The notes: a model not told the origin generated them from the sequence alone. Positions 8,488 through 17,423 are shown, counted from the stretch's first letter. The stretch is DNA of 64,000 nt from JAIROC01 sp031553535 (GCA_031553535.1 JAVBLM010000019.1:273627-337626), one strand, 5' to 3'. A program made the numbers and translations.

Positions 8488-9207
8488 TTATTGATAATTA
8501 ATAATTGCACCTCCCTCCAATACAGGTACTACAGAACAAGTATCCAATTCAAAACAATATGGAACACTTTCTCCCATTCCCAAAGTATATAAACGCTGAT
8601 AATGCTCGGAACGGGATGCATAATTAACCAGATCATTCTTTGCGTTTTTCCATAAATCCATTGATGCAATTACACTATCATCATTGAATCCGAATTGTTC
8701 GTCAGAAGTCAAATTCTCACACACTGCCCCTGCAAATAAAGTGTCTTCCAAAGAAAAGCGATATTTCCATCCCGAACATACAATAACAATATCCTGATTA
8801 AGTGCTCTTAACTTAGCACATAAAGCAGAAATATTCACAAATGCGCCTAAAATTACCTTTTCCGCAGAATTTGCTATCGATAAAGCACGTGTTCCGTTAG
8901 TTGTACTGATAGCAATAACTGCATTGTTTATATCAGCATCTATCAATTGAAGAGGGGAATTCCCATAATCGGCAAAATCAGATTGAATACCATCACGTTC
9001 CGAAACAATCACACATCCATTTTTTTTAAACTCTGCCAGTTTATTCATATCCGTTACCGGAATTACTTTTTGAGCTCCTTGTGCAAGGGCAATCGCAATC
9101 GTAGTAGTGGCACGTAAGATATCTGCGACTACTGCTATATGATTACTTCCTGTCGTTTTACGATATTGGTATAATTCGGGGACTAAACAAACTTCAATAG
9201 TACTCAT
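8488..9207 (-). CDS. comB: 2-phosphosulfolactate phosphatase family protein
   Basis: 239 residues. ComB removes phosphate from 2-phosphosulfolactate to give sulfolactate, known from coenzyme M synthesis in methanogens; homologues also occur in many bacteria. Family features visible are V-V-A-D-I-L-R-A-T-T-T near residue 26, a V-S-E-R-D-G segment near 68, S-P-L-Q-L near 83, and T-N-G-T-R-A near 103. The V-C-S-G-W-K stretch near 140 is the usual third block. It overlaps dnaJ by one base (TAATG), so translation is probably coupled. The substrate in this organism is unknown; sulfonolipid or sulfolactate metabolism is a guess. Confidence 0.85.
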   Translation of the reverse strand: MSTIEVCLVPELYQYRKTTGSNHIAVVADILRATTTIAIALAQGAQKVIPVTDMNKLAEFKKNGCVIVSERDGIQSDFADYGNSPLQLIDADINNAVIAISTTNGTRALSIANSAEKVILGAFVNISALCAKLRALNQDIVIVCSGWKYRFSLEDTLFAGAVCENLTSDEQFGFNDDSVIASMDLWKNAKNDLVNYASRSEHYQRLYTLGMGESVPYCFELDTCSVVPVLEGGAIINYQ

Positions 9208-10352
9208 TATTCAAAGAAATGTTTTACCCGTTGGAAAAAACTTGCCTGTTTCGGGGGTTGGGGTTTGAAATTTTCCGACTTCGCCATTTGCTCCATCATC
9301 TGTTTTTCGTCCTTACTCAAATGCTTTGGAACCCATACATTGACATTAACAATCAAATCTCCTTTTCCGTAACCTTGCATATCTGGCAAGCCTTTCCCGT
9401 TCAAACGCAATAACGTTGATGGTTGTGTTCCGGGAACAACTTTAACTTTCGCTTTCCCTTCTAAAATAGGTATTTCAACAGTATCACCCAAAGCTGCCTG
9501 GGAAAAAGAAATATAATGTTCCAAATACAAATTATTACCGTCCCGTTCAAAAACAGGATGTTTCTCTTCCTGAACCAAAACAAGCAGATCCCCGCTTTCT
9601 CCATTATTAGGAGCAGCATTGCCTTTGCCACGCATAGCAAACTGCATACCATCAACAACTCCGGCCGGTATCCTGATCGAAGTAACATCTTCACCTTTTA
9701 CAACTCCATTACCTGAACAATCCAGACATTTTTCTGTCACCATTTTACCCGAACCATGACATGTAGGACATTCTGCTTGAACCTGCATTTGTCCAAAAAT
9801 CGATTGCTGAGTCCTAACCGTATAACCATACCCATTACATGTACTACATGTTTTTACGGCATCAGGATTCTTTGCTCCGGTTCCATTACAGGTATCGCAT
9901 TTTACATGTTTTTGAACTTTAATGTTCTTTTCTACGCCTTTGGCAATTTCCTCCAGTGTTAACTTTACCTTGATCCGAATATTCGATCCTTTTTGAACAG
10001 AATGACCCGGTCGGCGCGAAGAACTCCCTCCAAAACCACTGAAACCAAAGCCCTCGAAAATGCTGCCAAACTGGCTGAATATATCGTCCATATTCATACT
10101 ATGTCCGCCAAAACCATTCATCCCGGCATGCCCATATCGATCATACCGAGCACGTTTATCATCATTACTCAGTACTTCATATGCTTCCGCAGCCTCTTTG
10201 AATTTATCTTCAGCAGTTTTATCACCGGGATTTCTGTCAGGATGATATTGTAGTGCTTTCTCCCTATATGCTTTTTTTATTTCATGGATAGTTGACGTTT
10301 TAACAACACCTAATATTTCGTAATAATCCCGTTTCCCCATAGAATCACCCAT
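9207..10352 (-). CDS. dnaJ: Chaperone DnaJ
   Basis: 381 residues. This co-chaperone delivers unfolded proteins to DnaK and stimulates its ATPase in the cytoplasm. In order: J domain with H-P-D near residue 37; Gly/Phe-rich linker (about 75-120); four C-x-x-C-x-G-x-G zinc repeats (C-D-T-C-N-G-T-G, C-S-T-C-N-G-Y-G, C-P-T-C-H-G-S-G, C-L-D-C-S-G-N-G); and C-terminal substrate domains. An alternative start four codons later (MGKRDYYE) looks more like other DnaJ proteins, but the upstream ATG overlaps the grpE stop as TAATG, so I keep it. It lies between grpE and comB in one operon. Confidence 0.96.
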   Translation of the reverse strand: MGDSMGKRDYYEILGVVKTSTIHEIKKAYREKALQYHPDRNPGDKTAEDKFKEAAEAYEVLSNDDKRARYDRYGHAGMNGFGGHSMNMDDIFSQFGSIFEGFGFSGFGGSSSRRPGHSVQKGSNIRIKVKLTLEEIAKGVEKNIKVQKHVKCDTCNGTGAKNPDAVKTCSTCNGYGYTVRTQQSIFGQMQVQAECPTCHGSGKMVTEKCLDCSGNGVVKGEDVTSIRIPAGVVDGMQFAMRGKGNAAPNNGESGDLLVLVQEEKHPVFERDGNNLYLEHYISFSQAALGDTVEIPILEGKAKVKVVPGTQPSTLLRLNGKGLPDMQGYGKGDLIVNVNVWVPKHLSKDEKQMMEQMAKSENFKPQPPKQASFFQRVKHFFE

Positions 10353-10996
10353 TATTGATAAATTATAACCTTTGAAAAGCGAATTACCTTATCATTCAGC
10401 ATATATCCTTTTTCTATTTCTTCGACTATCTTCCCCTTATCTTCTTCCTTGGAAGCAGGAATAGTGCCTATGGCTTCATGATAATCGGTATCGAATAACG
10501 CATCTTTTGTATTTATCGCTTTCAATCCTTTTTGCTTTAATAAATTATTCATTTTCTGAGAAATAAGCATCTCTCCTTCTTTTATCGAATCTAAATCAAC
10601 ATTAGGGTTTTCACTATATTTTATTGCACGTTCCATATCGTCAAGTATGGGCAATAAACTGGTAATAATTGACTCCGAAGCATTTTGAATCACTTCCAGT
10701 TTTTCTTTTTGCGTACGTTTGCGATAATTGTCAAATTCCGAATACAAGCGTAAAAACTTATCTTGTAACTCCGCATTATCAGCTTTTATTTTTTCTATTT
10801 CCTGTTGCAAATCATCAGGGATTGCCTGTTTTGTTTTTTTATCTTTCTTATTAAATAATCCTGACTTTTTGGAAGTCTCATTTTTCTCATTTTCAACAGA
10901 TAATGGCTCAACTTCTATATTCTGCATTTCTTCCGTATCATCCATGTCAAAATCTTGTATTTCTTGGTTTTCCATGTCTTCTTTTTGCTCTTCCAT
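10352..10996 (-). CDS. grpE: Nucleotide exchange factor GrpE
   Basis: 214 residues from the start at 10996 (MEEQKEDMENQ). A longer frame from 11068 adds 24 residues with no family resemblance. GrpE releases ADP from DnaK. An acidic, low-complexity N-terminus is followed by a long coiled-coil helix (about 85-135) containing L-R-L-Y-S-E-F-D-N-Y-R-K-R, the GrpE signature. The C-terminal beta domain has H-E-A-I-G-T and G-Y-x-L-N-D-K-V-I-R-F-S-K-V. It is the first gene of grpE-dnaJ-comB. dnaK is not in the window. Confidence 0.95.
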   Translation of the reverse strand: MEEQKEDMENQEIQDFDMDDTEEMQNIEVEPLSVENEKNETSKKSGLFNKKDKKTKQAIPDDLQQEIEKIKADNAELQDKFLRLYSEFDNYRKRTQKEKLEVIQNASESIITSLLPILDDMERAIKYSENPNVDLDSIKEGEMLISQKMNNLLKQKGLKAINTKDALFDTDYHEAIGTIPASKEEDKGKIVEEIEKGYMLNDKVIRFSKVIIYQ

Positions 10997-11038
10997 ACTC
11001 CTTTTTATTTTCTTATTTTTTATATCCAAATAACTTGC

Positions 11039-11073
11039 CAAATTTACAAAAATGTCAAAATGGCACAAAATTA
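11039..11073 (-). promoter_or_regulatory. Probable promoter region of grpE-dnaJ-comB
   Basis: Two minus-strand boxes fit TAnnTTTG: TAAATTTG (11039-11046) and TAATTTTG (11066-11073). Both give leaders under 80 nt. I cannot choose between them, and no CIRCE-type inverted repeat was found. Confidence 0.4.
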
Positions 11074-11078
11074 TAAAA

Positions 11079-11106
11079 AAGAGGCTGTCTTTTAAGACAA
11101 CCTCTT
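11079..11106 (-). terminator. Intrinsic terminator of the outer-membrane barrel gene
   Basis: On the minus strand, AGAGGTTGTCTT pairs with AAGACAGCCTCT (one internal mismatch) and is followed by TTTTTTATAA. It lies about 30 bp past the stop at 11137 and separates that gene from grpE. Confidence 0.8.
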
Positions 11107-11136
11107 CTATTTAAGATGGTCATATAAGACCGAAGA

Positions 11137-11829
11137 TTAGAATTTCCAACCTAAACGAATTGCCGGATTTGCAAAGAAATTAAGTCCAAAAGTGGATGTT
11201 GTAGGTTTTGTTGTCACAGAAGTCTCTGTTCCTCCAACTACAGTTTTTTCTTTCACCTTTTGGGGTTGCTCAAAGCCTAAGCCAAATCCAATTTCCGCAC
11301 CAATATATAACCCATTAACAATATACCAGTTAAAACCTGTTACCAAGGCAAAGTTTACAAATATACTTCCTTCTTTCATTCTGTAAGAATCTCCTGAAAT
11401 ATAGTTGAGATTTGCAATATTCTGCGTTTGCGTACCGATACCAAAGCCAATAACAGATCCAACATAAGGAGAAATACGTTCTGTTCCTTTAAAATGATAG
11501 TTCATCCCCAAATTTAAGCCAAATGATGTAGTATTGTTTTTTTCCGTTTCGGTTGCCTGACCTTGCGATGCATCTGTCGTCTTATCCTTATCTGAATCAA
11601 ATCCAAATAAGAAATCCCCTCTCAACTCTATTCTGTCTGTGCAAAAATACCTGGTAGAAACACCAAATATAGGAACATTATTACTACCTAGGGTTTGTAT
11701 TACGTTATTCCCTAAAGGCCTGAATTGAACCTCTAAACCAAAAGTACCACCCGTAGGTTTAATTTGCTCTTGTGCTTGTGCAGAGCCAATTACTAAAACA
11801 GCTGCTGCAAATAAAATAATTTTCTTCAT
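11137..11829 (-). CDS. Outer-membrane beta-barrel protein (porin-like family)
   Basis: 230 residues. A signal peptide (MKKIILFAAAVLVIGSAQAQ) is followed by alternating amphipathic strands. Turns are rich in glycine, asparagine and serine, for example G-T-F-G-L-E-V-Q-F and S-F-G-L-N-L-G-M-N-Y-H-F. The protein ends in aromatic residues (L-G-W-K-F), the usual C-terminal beta signal of outer-membrane barrels. Length and strand count suggest an 8-stranded OmpW/OmpA-like barrel. A specific transported molecule cannot be inferred. It has its own promoter and terminator. Confidence 0.8.
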   Translation of the reverse strand: MKKIILFAAAVLVIGSAQAQEQIKPTGGTFGLEVQFRPLGNNVIQTLGSNNVPIFGVSTRYFCTDRIELRGDFLFGFDSDKDKTTDASQGQATETEKNNTTSFGLNLGMNYHFKGTERISPYVGSVIGFGIGTQTQNIANLNYISGDSYRMKEGSIFVNFALVTGFNWYIVNGLYIGAEIGFGLGFEQPQKVKEKTVVGGTETSVTTKPTTSTFGLNFFANPAIRLGWKF

Positions 11830-11892
11830 GACAATATCTTTTAATTAATTTTTACTTTAAATTTCTAGATTTTTACACAAAAATTTGAATTG

Positions 11893-11900
11893 CAAAATTA
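11893..11900 (-). promoter_or_regulatory. -7 box TAATTTTG for the barrel gene
   Basis: On the minus strand TAATTTTG followed by C lies 63 bp before the start at 11829. Confidence 0.55.
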
Positions 11901-11942
11901 GGAAAACAAAATTCATCCCAGTTTTAGGGTTTTAATAATTAT

Positions 11943-12860
11943 TCAACTGTTTATTGTTGATAGAATTATTTGCAATTTTTGTGAATCGGATAGAGATGTA
12001 TCAATATCGGTCATCTGAAAGCCATTTCGTCGCATCCGGTTAAACCACGTTTGTTGTCTTTTCGCAAATTGTCCGATAGCCATTAATAATTTTGAAGTCA
12101 TCTTTTCATAATCCATCATATCTGCAAGATATTGGGAAATAAATCTATACTCTAATCCGTAATAAAGCAAATCATCCATTGAAACTCCGGAATCTAACAG
12201 TAATTTTACTTCTTCTATCATTCCATTTTCCAAGCGTTGTGTCAATCGCGAAGCTATACGTTCACGCAAAACAGACCGCTCAATAGAAAGATAAAAAAGG
12301 TTATACTTCACTTGTTCATTATACCAGAGAGGATTTTGATCATAATACAAAGCTATTTCCAATGCACGAACAAGCCGTTCCCTGTCAAGAATATCCGTAT
12401 TGTTATGAAGTGATTTATATGATTTAAGTTTCGCAATCAATTCATCCATTGAATATTTTTCGGCATCTTTTCGAAACTCATCATTGACCGGCACTTCATC
12501 CAATCGATATTTATTGCTAATCACAGATTCTATATACATTCCACTCCCTCCACAAAGAATAGGAATTTTATTCCTGCCAACAATATCTTGATAAGCTAAT
12601 TGGAAATCATGCTGGTATTCGTACACGTTATAATGATACCCAGGGTCAACAATATCTATAAGATGATATGGAATCTGTTTCCCTGTTATGGAATATTCAT
12701 CTAGATCTTTTCCTGTTCCAATATTCATCTTTCGATAAACTTGACGAGAATCAGCGCTAATGATTTCACCATTTATCTCATTAGCTAACCGCACAGCTAA
12801 ATGTGTTTTCCCACATGCAGTAGGCCCTACAATACATAATAAAGGAATGTTGCACATCAC
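11943..12860 (-). CDS. miaA: tRNA dimethylallyltransferase
   Basis: 305 residues. MiaA transfers a dimethylallyl group to N6 of adenosine-37 in tRNAs that read UNN codons. The P-loop G-P-T-A-C-G-K-T is near residue 12. The I-S-A-D-S-R-Q-V-Y motif near 37 holds the catalytic Asp/Arg/Gln segment. G-T-G-K-D and H-L-I-D-I-V-D-P follow, then G-G-S-G-M-Y near 102. Near the C-terminus, F-A-K-R-Q-Q-T-W-F-N-R is the usual tRNA-binding end. The start overlaps the stop of the upstream gene by four bases (ATGA), so translation is coupled to it. Confidence 0.95.
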   Translation of the reverse strand: MMCNIPLLCIVGPTACGKTHLAVRLANEINGEIISADSRQVYRKMNIGTGKDLDEYSITGKQIPYHLIDIVDPGYHYNVYEYQHDFQLAYQDIVGRNKIPILCGGSGMYIESVISNKYRLDEVPVNDEFRKDAEKYSMDELIAKLKSYKSLHNNTDILDRERLVRALEIALYYDQNPLWYNEQVKYNLFYLSIERSVLRERIASRLTQRLENGMIEEVKLLLDSGVSMDDLLYYGLEYRFISQYLADMMDYEKMTSKLLMAIGQFAKRQQTWFNRMRRNGFQMTDIDTSLSDSQKLQIILSTINS

Positions 12861-13630
12861 TGTCCGCTTTCCCGCTTATACTGAAAGAATTTACTGGCTA
12901 TCATCCGTTCTATTTCTATATCGGAAGATGTTACTAACGTATAATACGTAAAAGAACAATAGAGCATAAAATCTTCCAATTTCTCACCTTCAAGTTTTGT
13001 AATTCGTTGAACAATCTCCGGATTATATTTTTGGGATAACCTCATTACCTCTTCTTGATTCGCTACAAGATTAGAATACATTCTCCCCATCTTCCCTTTA
13101 TGACTAAATTTATCGTACAAAAAAGAAATCGGGCTTGCTAAAGGTGTTCCCCGAAGAAGATTTCCTGCATTAATATCGTAACCTGCTTTTTCTAACGGAC
13201 TTATCTCAATTCCGGGTACGTCAATTTTTTCTTGCGGAGTAGCTTTAACCAAATCTTTGATAAACAATGGATATGGTTTCATTGCGTAAATCGTAACATT
13301 ACGCAGCATCAGCGACCTCATCACCAACTTTATTGTAACCCGCCCTTTTATATTCTTTAAAGAATCGGTTACCGGAAGCATCTCCATATCATAACCTACA
13401 CGCGAAATCGCCAAAGTATCATTTTGCGTAATCAGCATAGAAAAATCCCCCGTATTATTACTGAATACCATCAATCCGGAAGATAAATTATGAATACATG
13501 TATTTTCCAAAGGTTGGTACGTAATAAAATCAACAACCTTACCTCTGAATATAATTCTTTCTTGGGCAGAGCCATATACCGAAAGTATAAATAAAAATAC
13601 TAAAGTCAAAAATAAGGACTTATGCTTCAT
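12857..13630 (-). CDS. Exported carboxypeptidase-regulatory-like domain protein
   Basis: 257 residues with a signal peptide (about 1-22, MKHKSLFLTLVFLFILSVYG). Residues 24-110 resemble the CarboxypepD_reg-like fold seen at the start of Bacteroidota TonB-dependent receptors and DUF5686 proteins (F-R-G-K-V-V-D, then Y-Q-P-L-E-N-T). This one stops after a helical C-terminal half, so no barrel follows. It is probably periplasmic. Its function is unknown. It is the first gene of a two-gene operon with miaA and overlaps it by four bases. Confidence 0.7.
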   Translation of the reverse strand: MKHKSLFLTLVFLFILSVYGSAQERIIFRGKVVDFITYQPLENTCIHNLSSGLMVFSNNTGDFSMLITQNDTLAISRVGYDMEMLPVTDSLKNIKGRVTIKLVMRSLMLRNVTIYAMKPYPLFIKDLVKATPQEKIDVPGIEISPLEKAGYDINAGNLLRGTPLASPISFLYDKFSHKGKMGRMYSNLVANQEEVMRLSQKYNPEIVQRITKLEGEKLEDFMLYCSFTYYTLVTSSDIEIERMIASKFFQYKRESGQ

Positions 13631-13653
13631 CTATTTCGTATTACAATTTAGTG

Positions 13654-13661
13654 CAAAAATA
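13654..13661 (-). promoter_or_regulatory. -7 box TATTTTTG for the miaA operon
   Basis: On the minus strand TATTTTTG followed by C lies 23 bp before the start at 13630. Confidence 0.55.
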
Positions 13662-13726
13662 CATAATTATTTCCAATCAACCGATCTTCGTCATTTTATT
13701 AAAACGTACAATTAATAAAAAAGTTA

Positions 13727-13734
13727 TACCTTTG
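13727..13734 (+). promoter_or_regulatory. -7 box TACCTTTG for rlmN
   Basis: It matches TAnnTTTG, 63 bp before the rlmN start. It forms a divergent pair with the box at 13654-13661. Confidence 0.6.
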
Positions 13735-13797
13735 TGAAATATAATCAATCAATTTTGCAAACTCGTATCTAACTACCAAACAACTCTTTTCTAAAAT

Positions 13798-14832
13798 ATG
13801 CAAGATATTCGGAATTTGAATATGGAGGAACTTTCCATTTTTCTAAAAAGCAATCAGGAGCCTCCTTTCAGAGCAAAACAAATTTCAGAGTGGTTATGGA
13901 AAAAAAATGTCGCCAGTTTTCAGGATATGAAAAATATTCCTGTTTCTTTACAGAAAAAGCTTTCGGAAAACTTTTCTCTTATCAAACTAAAGGTTGTTAA
14001 AGAACAAAAAAGCACAGACAATACCATAAAGTTTAAACTCAAACTGTATGATGGCAATCATATAGAAATTGTTCTTATTCCATCAGGAAAACGTGTCACA
14101 GTTTGCATTTCTTCACAAGTAGGATGTGCTTTGAAATGCAAATTTTGTGCAACCGGAACTATGGGATTTATACGGAATTTATTTGCATATGAAATATATG
14201 AACAAGTTATGCTTGCCAACGAGTTAGCCCAACAAAGGTATAACAATAAAATCTCGAATATTGTAATGATGGGTATGGGAGAGCCTTTATTAAATTTAGG
14301 TAATGTATGCGATGCCTTTTCCCGGATTAGTGACGACAATGGTATGGGCATGTCTCCCAGTCGAATTACATTATCTACGGCAGGAATCAAAGAGAAAATC
14401 AAAGATTTGGCAGACAAAAATATAGGAATACACCTTGCTATATCGTTGCATTGTGCAAACGAAACAAAACGCAAGCAGTTGATGCCCATCACAGAGAGCA
14501 ACTCGTTATCAGACATCTCAAAGGCACTCATTTACTATTATAGTAAAACAAAACAACGAATAACTATCGAATATTTACTGTTAGGCGGTATTAACGATAG
14601 CATAAATGACGCCCAAGAATTGGCTATTTTCTGTAGAAACTTTCCTGTCAAAATCAATATTATTGAATATAACCAAAATCCAAATATGCCATTTAAACGT
14701 GCCTCCAACGAACGTATGGAGGAATTTGTTGCATTTTTAATGTCTAAAAATATGCTTGTTCAAGTTAGAAACAGCCGTGGAAAAGATATTGATGCCGCAT
14801 GTGGACAATTGGTAACTAAAGACAAAAAATAA
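13798..14832 (+). CDS. rlmN: 23S rRNA (adenine-2503-C2)-methyltransferase
   Basis: 344 residues, the normal length. RlmN is a radical-SAM enzyme that methylates C2 of A2503 in 23S rRNA and A37 in some tRNAs. The N-terminal helical domain has F-R-A-K-Q-I-S-E-W-L-W near residue 24. The 4Fe-4S motif C-x3-C-x2-C is seen as C-A-L-K-C-K-F-C near 110. M-G-M-G-E-P-L-L-N follows near 160. The conserved C-terminal A-C-G-Q-L near 335 carries the methyl-carrying cysteine. It overlaps the next gene by one base (TAATG). Confidence 0.96.
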   Translation: MQDIRNLNMEELSIFLKSNQEPPFRAKQISEWLWKKNVASFQDMKNIPVSLQKKLSENFSLIKLKVVKEQKSTDNTIKFKLKLYDGNHIEIVLIPSGKRVTVCISSQVGCALKCKFCATGTMGFIRNLFAYEIYEQVMLANELAQQRYNNKISNIVMMGMGEPLLNLGNVCDAFSRISDDNGMGMSPSRITLSTAGIKEKIKDLADKNIGIHLAISLHCANETKRKQLMPITESNSLSDISKALIYYYSKTKQRITIEYLLLGGINDSINDAQELAIFCRNFPVKINIIEYNQNPNMPFKRASNERMEEFVAFLMSKNMLVQVRNSRGKDIDAACGQLVTKDKK

Positions 14833-16061
14833 TGAAATACATTATAACAACAATATTCATCTCTATAATTTCCTTACAAACAGTTACATCTCAACAATTA
14901 TCCCAAATGTATGATGCCGCATTAGAAAAAATGGATGGTGCCGATTACACAGGAGCAATCGAAGGGTTTACTAAAATTCTCAATCAAAGCCAATATTATT
15001 TCGATGCACATTTATCCAGGGGTATATGCTACGAAAAGCTAAAAAAGATGGATCTGGCTCTCGCTGATTATAATAGTGCCGTAACTAAAAATCCAAAATT
15101 CCATGAGGCATATTATCAACGAGCGCTATTTTATACTAATGTAAAAAAAGATGATAAAATGGCAATTGCCGATTTAAGTAAGGCAATTGAAATTAAAGCA
15201 ACCTTTTTCCCTGCTTATATAGAGCGGGCAAACTTATATTTCAAGGATAAAAAATATACGCTGGCACAAGCGGATTATTCAAAAGCAATAGAGATACAAC
15301 CTTCATCTTGGGAAACATTTTATGAACGTGCTTATTCCTATCTGTTAGATGATAAGAACGACGAAGGACTTAAGGACCTTTCCACAACAATCCGATTGAA
15401 ACCCGATTTTGCTGAAGCCTACTATGAACGGGCAAAGGTATATGAAGAACGTGCAGAATATGCCAATGCCATTGAGGGTTACAGCAAAGCGATCAGCATG
15501 GATATTCAACATGATGAAATATATACTCACCGGGCAAATCTCTACTATAAAACAAAACAATATAAACAAGCTATTGAAGATTATAACAAACTTATTTCAT
15601 TGTATAAAAAAAGATTACCTGAATTTTATTCTAAAAGAGGTGTTTGCTATACTTCAACTGGGGATTCCATTACTGCGCAAAAAGATTTCACACGAGCCAT
15701 CAGTTTAGATAAAGATAATTATATCATTTATGTGTATCGTGCAGAAAACTTCGTAAAACGTAAGCGAATGCAAAATGCACTTAATGATTACAATAAAGCT
15801 ATCCAGCTAAGCCCGAAAGCATGGGATATTTATTATTCACGGGCAATGGTTTACATGGAACAGGAAAAATATCAGCAAGCTTTGGAGGATTTTTCCTTGG
15901 CAATAAAATATAATAAAGAGAAATTTGCAGAAGGTTATTTCATGAGAGGTGCCTGTAAAGATGCCCTAAGAGACATCGAAGGAGCATGTGCCGACCTCAA
16001 AAAAGCGGCATCTCTGCACCACCAAGAAGCAATACGACGAGTAGAGAGATATTGCAGATAA
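14832..16061 (+). CDS. Exported tetratricopeptide-repeat protein
   Basis: 409 residues. A signal peptide (MKYIITTIFISIISLQTVTS) precedes about eleven TPR units, spaced 33-35 residues, that fill nearly the whole mature protein. Typical pieces are A-L-A-D-Y-N-S-A, A-Q-A-D-Y-S-K-A-I-E and A-I-E-D-Y-N-K-L-I. The tyrosine before the consensus alanines recurs as (I/F)-Y-x-x-R-A. It is a periplasmic or membrane-associated protein scaffold by inference, with no catalytic domain. Translation is coupled to rlmN through TAATG, although no functional link between the two is known to me. Confidence 0.88.
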   Translation: MKYIITTIFISIISLQTVTSQQLSQMYDAALEKMDGADYTGAIEGFTKILNQSQYYFDAHLSRGICYEKLKKMDLALADYNSAVTKNPKFHEAYYQRALFYTNVKKDDKMAIADLSKAIEIKATFFPAYIERANLYFKDKKYTLAQADYSKAIEIQPSSWETFYERAYSYLLDDKNDEGLKDLSTTIRLKPDFAEAYYERAKVYEERAEYANAIEGYSKAISMDIQHDEIYTHRANLYYKTKQYKQAIEDYNKLISLYKKRLPEFYSKRGVCYTSTGDSITAQKDFTRAISLDKDNYIIYVYRAENFVKRKRMQNALNDYNKAIQLSPKAWDIYYSRAMVYMEQEKYQQALEDFSLAIKYNKEKFAEGYFMRGACKDALRDIEGACADLKKAASLHHQEAIRRVERYCR

Positions 16062-16197
16062 TCTAATGGAAATAATATTTTATTGAAAATCAATCAAATA
16101 CACCATCTTAAAGAGAGGGAATAAAATCCTGACGAAAGAAAAAATACGATTTTTGTACTTTTTTTAATCTATATCCATTAAAAATTAAAAAAAAATG

Positions 16198-16205
16198 TAC
16201 TTTTG
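16198..16205 (+). promoter_or_regulatory. -7 box TACTTTTG for the Hc1 gene
   Basis: TACTTTTG followed by C, 129 bp before the start at 16334. This implies a leader of about 120 nt, unusually long for such a small gene. Confidence 0.6.
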
Positions 16206-16333
16206 CATGAAATTTGATTCTTCAAAGAACTATTGACATTATTTGATAAATTTTTGAAATGAAAATACATTTTAATGTCTTTATTTTTTGAGATCAGCAA
16301 TTTTCATAGTTATTCATTAATAAACAAAAAAGC

Positions 16334-16510
16334 ATGGAAAAGTTAATTGGTAAATTAAAAACAGATGTAGACACATTCTTAACAGAAGCACAAAGCCAAG
16401 TTGAAAAAGGAAACAAAGCAGCAGGAATGCGTGCTCGCAAAATTTCTTTAGAACTAGAAAAAGCGTTAAAAGAGTTTCGTAAACAATCATTAGAAGCCTC
16501 TAAGAAATAA
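16334..16510 (+). CDS. Histone H1-like protein Hc1
   Basis: 58 residues, rich in lysine and alanine: it begins MEKLIGKLKTDVDTF and ends ASKK. Positions such as K-A-A-G-M-R-A-R-K-I-S-L-E-L-E-K-L match the short Hc1-like proteins found across Bacteroidales, which are thought to bind and compact DNA. The gene is framed by a consensus promoter and a strong terminator, which supports a real, separately transcribed gene despite its size. Confidence 0.85.
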   Translation: MEKLIGKLKTDVDTFLTEAQSQVEKGNKAAGMRARKISLELEKALKEFRKQSLEASKK

Positions 16511-16533
16511 TTTTACTTCTTTTAAAGCAAATT

Positions 16534-16573
16534 AAAATCCATGCTTCATTTTGAATGAATGCATGGATTTTTT
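16534..16573 (+). terminator. Intrinsic terminator of the Hc1 gene
   Basis: AAATCCATGC pairs with GCATGGATTT around a 16-nt loop and is followed by a T-run. It begins 24 bp after the stop codon. Confidence 0.8.
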
Positions 16574-16613
16574 AGCTCAAAACATACAGATTCTCATTAT
16601 AAAATAAACAAGC

Positions 16614-17384
16614 ATGATATTTTATTTTTCAGGTACAGGTAATTCTCTTTGGGTAGCAAAGGAATTGGCAGCAACTTATAACGACAAATTAATTTCAATA
16701 TCAGAAGAATTGATGATTCCTAATAATAACTTCACCTATAATATTTCATCTGATGAGAAAATTTTCTTTGTATTTCCTGTTCATTCATGGGGACCGGCCA
16801 TTCTAGTATTCCGTTTTTTAAAGAAAATAAATCTTATTAATTATCAAAAACAATCTGTATTTTTGATTTGTACATGTGGTGATAATTGCGGATACACAAC
16901 AAAAATAGTTGAACGCATACTTGATAAAAAATCCATCTTACTTACAAAAGGATATTCTATCCAAATGCCTAATAACTACGTATTAATGAAAGGATTTTCC
17001 ACAGATACAAAAGAAATAGAAACTCAAAAATTAAATAACGCCCCGAATTCATTCAAAAAAATCATCGAAGATATACAGGATAACAAAAAAACAGATCTAT
17101 ATACAACCGGCACACATCCTTTTCTGAAAAGCTTCCTGGTTTATCCCCTTTTCCGAAAATTTGCAATAAAGAGAAATTCTTTCTATGCAAAGAATATATG
17201 CACAGCATGTGGAACATGCATAGATATATGTCCTACTAAAACCATTTTCTGGAAAGATAATAAACTAAAATGGAACAACACATGTATACAATGTACTGCA
17301 TGCATCAATCGCTGTCCTGTGGAAGCAATTGAATATGGGAAAGTTTCTCAAGGGAAAGGCAGATATTACCATCCGGATTTATAA
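16614..17384 (+). CDS. EFR1-type ferredoxin with flavodoxin-like domain
   Basis: 256 residues. The N-terminal half is flavodoxin-like with the FMN phosphate loop F-S-G-T-G-N-S at residues 5-11. The C-terminal part has two 4Fe-4S motifs: C-T-A-C-G-T-C-I-D-I-C-P and C-I-Q-C-T-A-C-I-N-R-C-P. This combination defines EFR1-family proteins, soluble electron carriers in anaerobes whose partners are mostly unknown. No signal peptide is present. It converges with rplY on a shared terminator. Confidence 0.88.
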   Translation: MIFYFSGTGNSLWVAKELAATYNDKLISISEELMIPNNNFTYNISSDEKIFFVFPVHSWGPAILVFRFLKKINLINYQKQSVFLICTCGDNCGYTTKIVERILDKKSILLTKGYSIQMPNNYVLMKGFSTDTKEIETQKLNNAPNSFKKIIEDIQDNKKTDLYTTGTHPFLKSFLVYPLFRKFAIKRNSFYAKNICTACGTCIDICPTKTIFWKDNKLKWNNTCIQCTACINRCPVEAIEYGKVSQGKGRYYHPDL

Positions 17385-17386
17385 AA

Positions 17387-17423
17387 AAACGTCATACAAA
17401 TTTTCAAATTCATATGACGTTTT
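17387..17423. terminator. Bidirectional terminator between the EFR1 gene and rplY
   Basis: AAACGTCATA pairs with TATGACGTTT around a 16-nt AT loop, with A- and T-runs outside. The two genes converge here. Confidence 0.8.
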
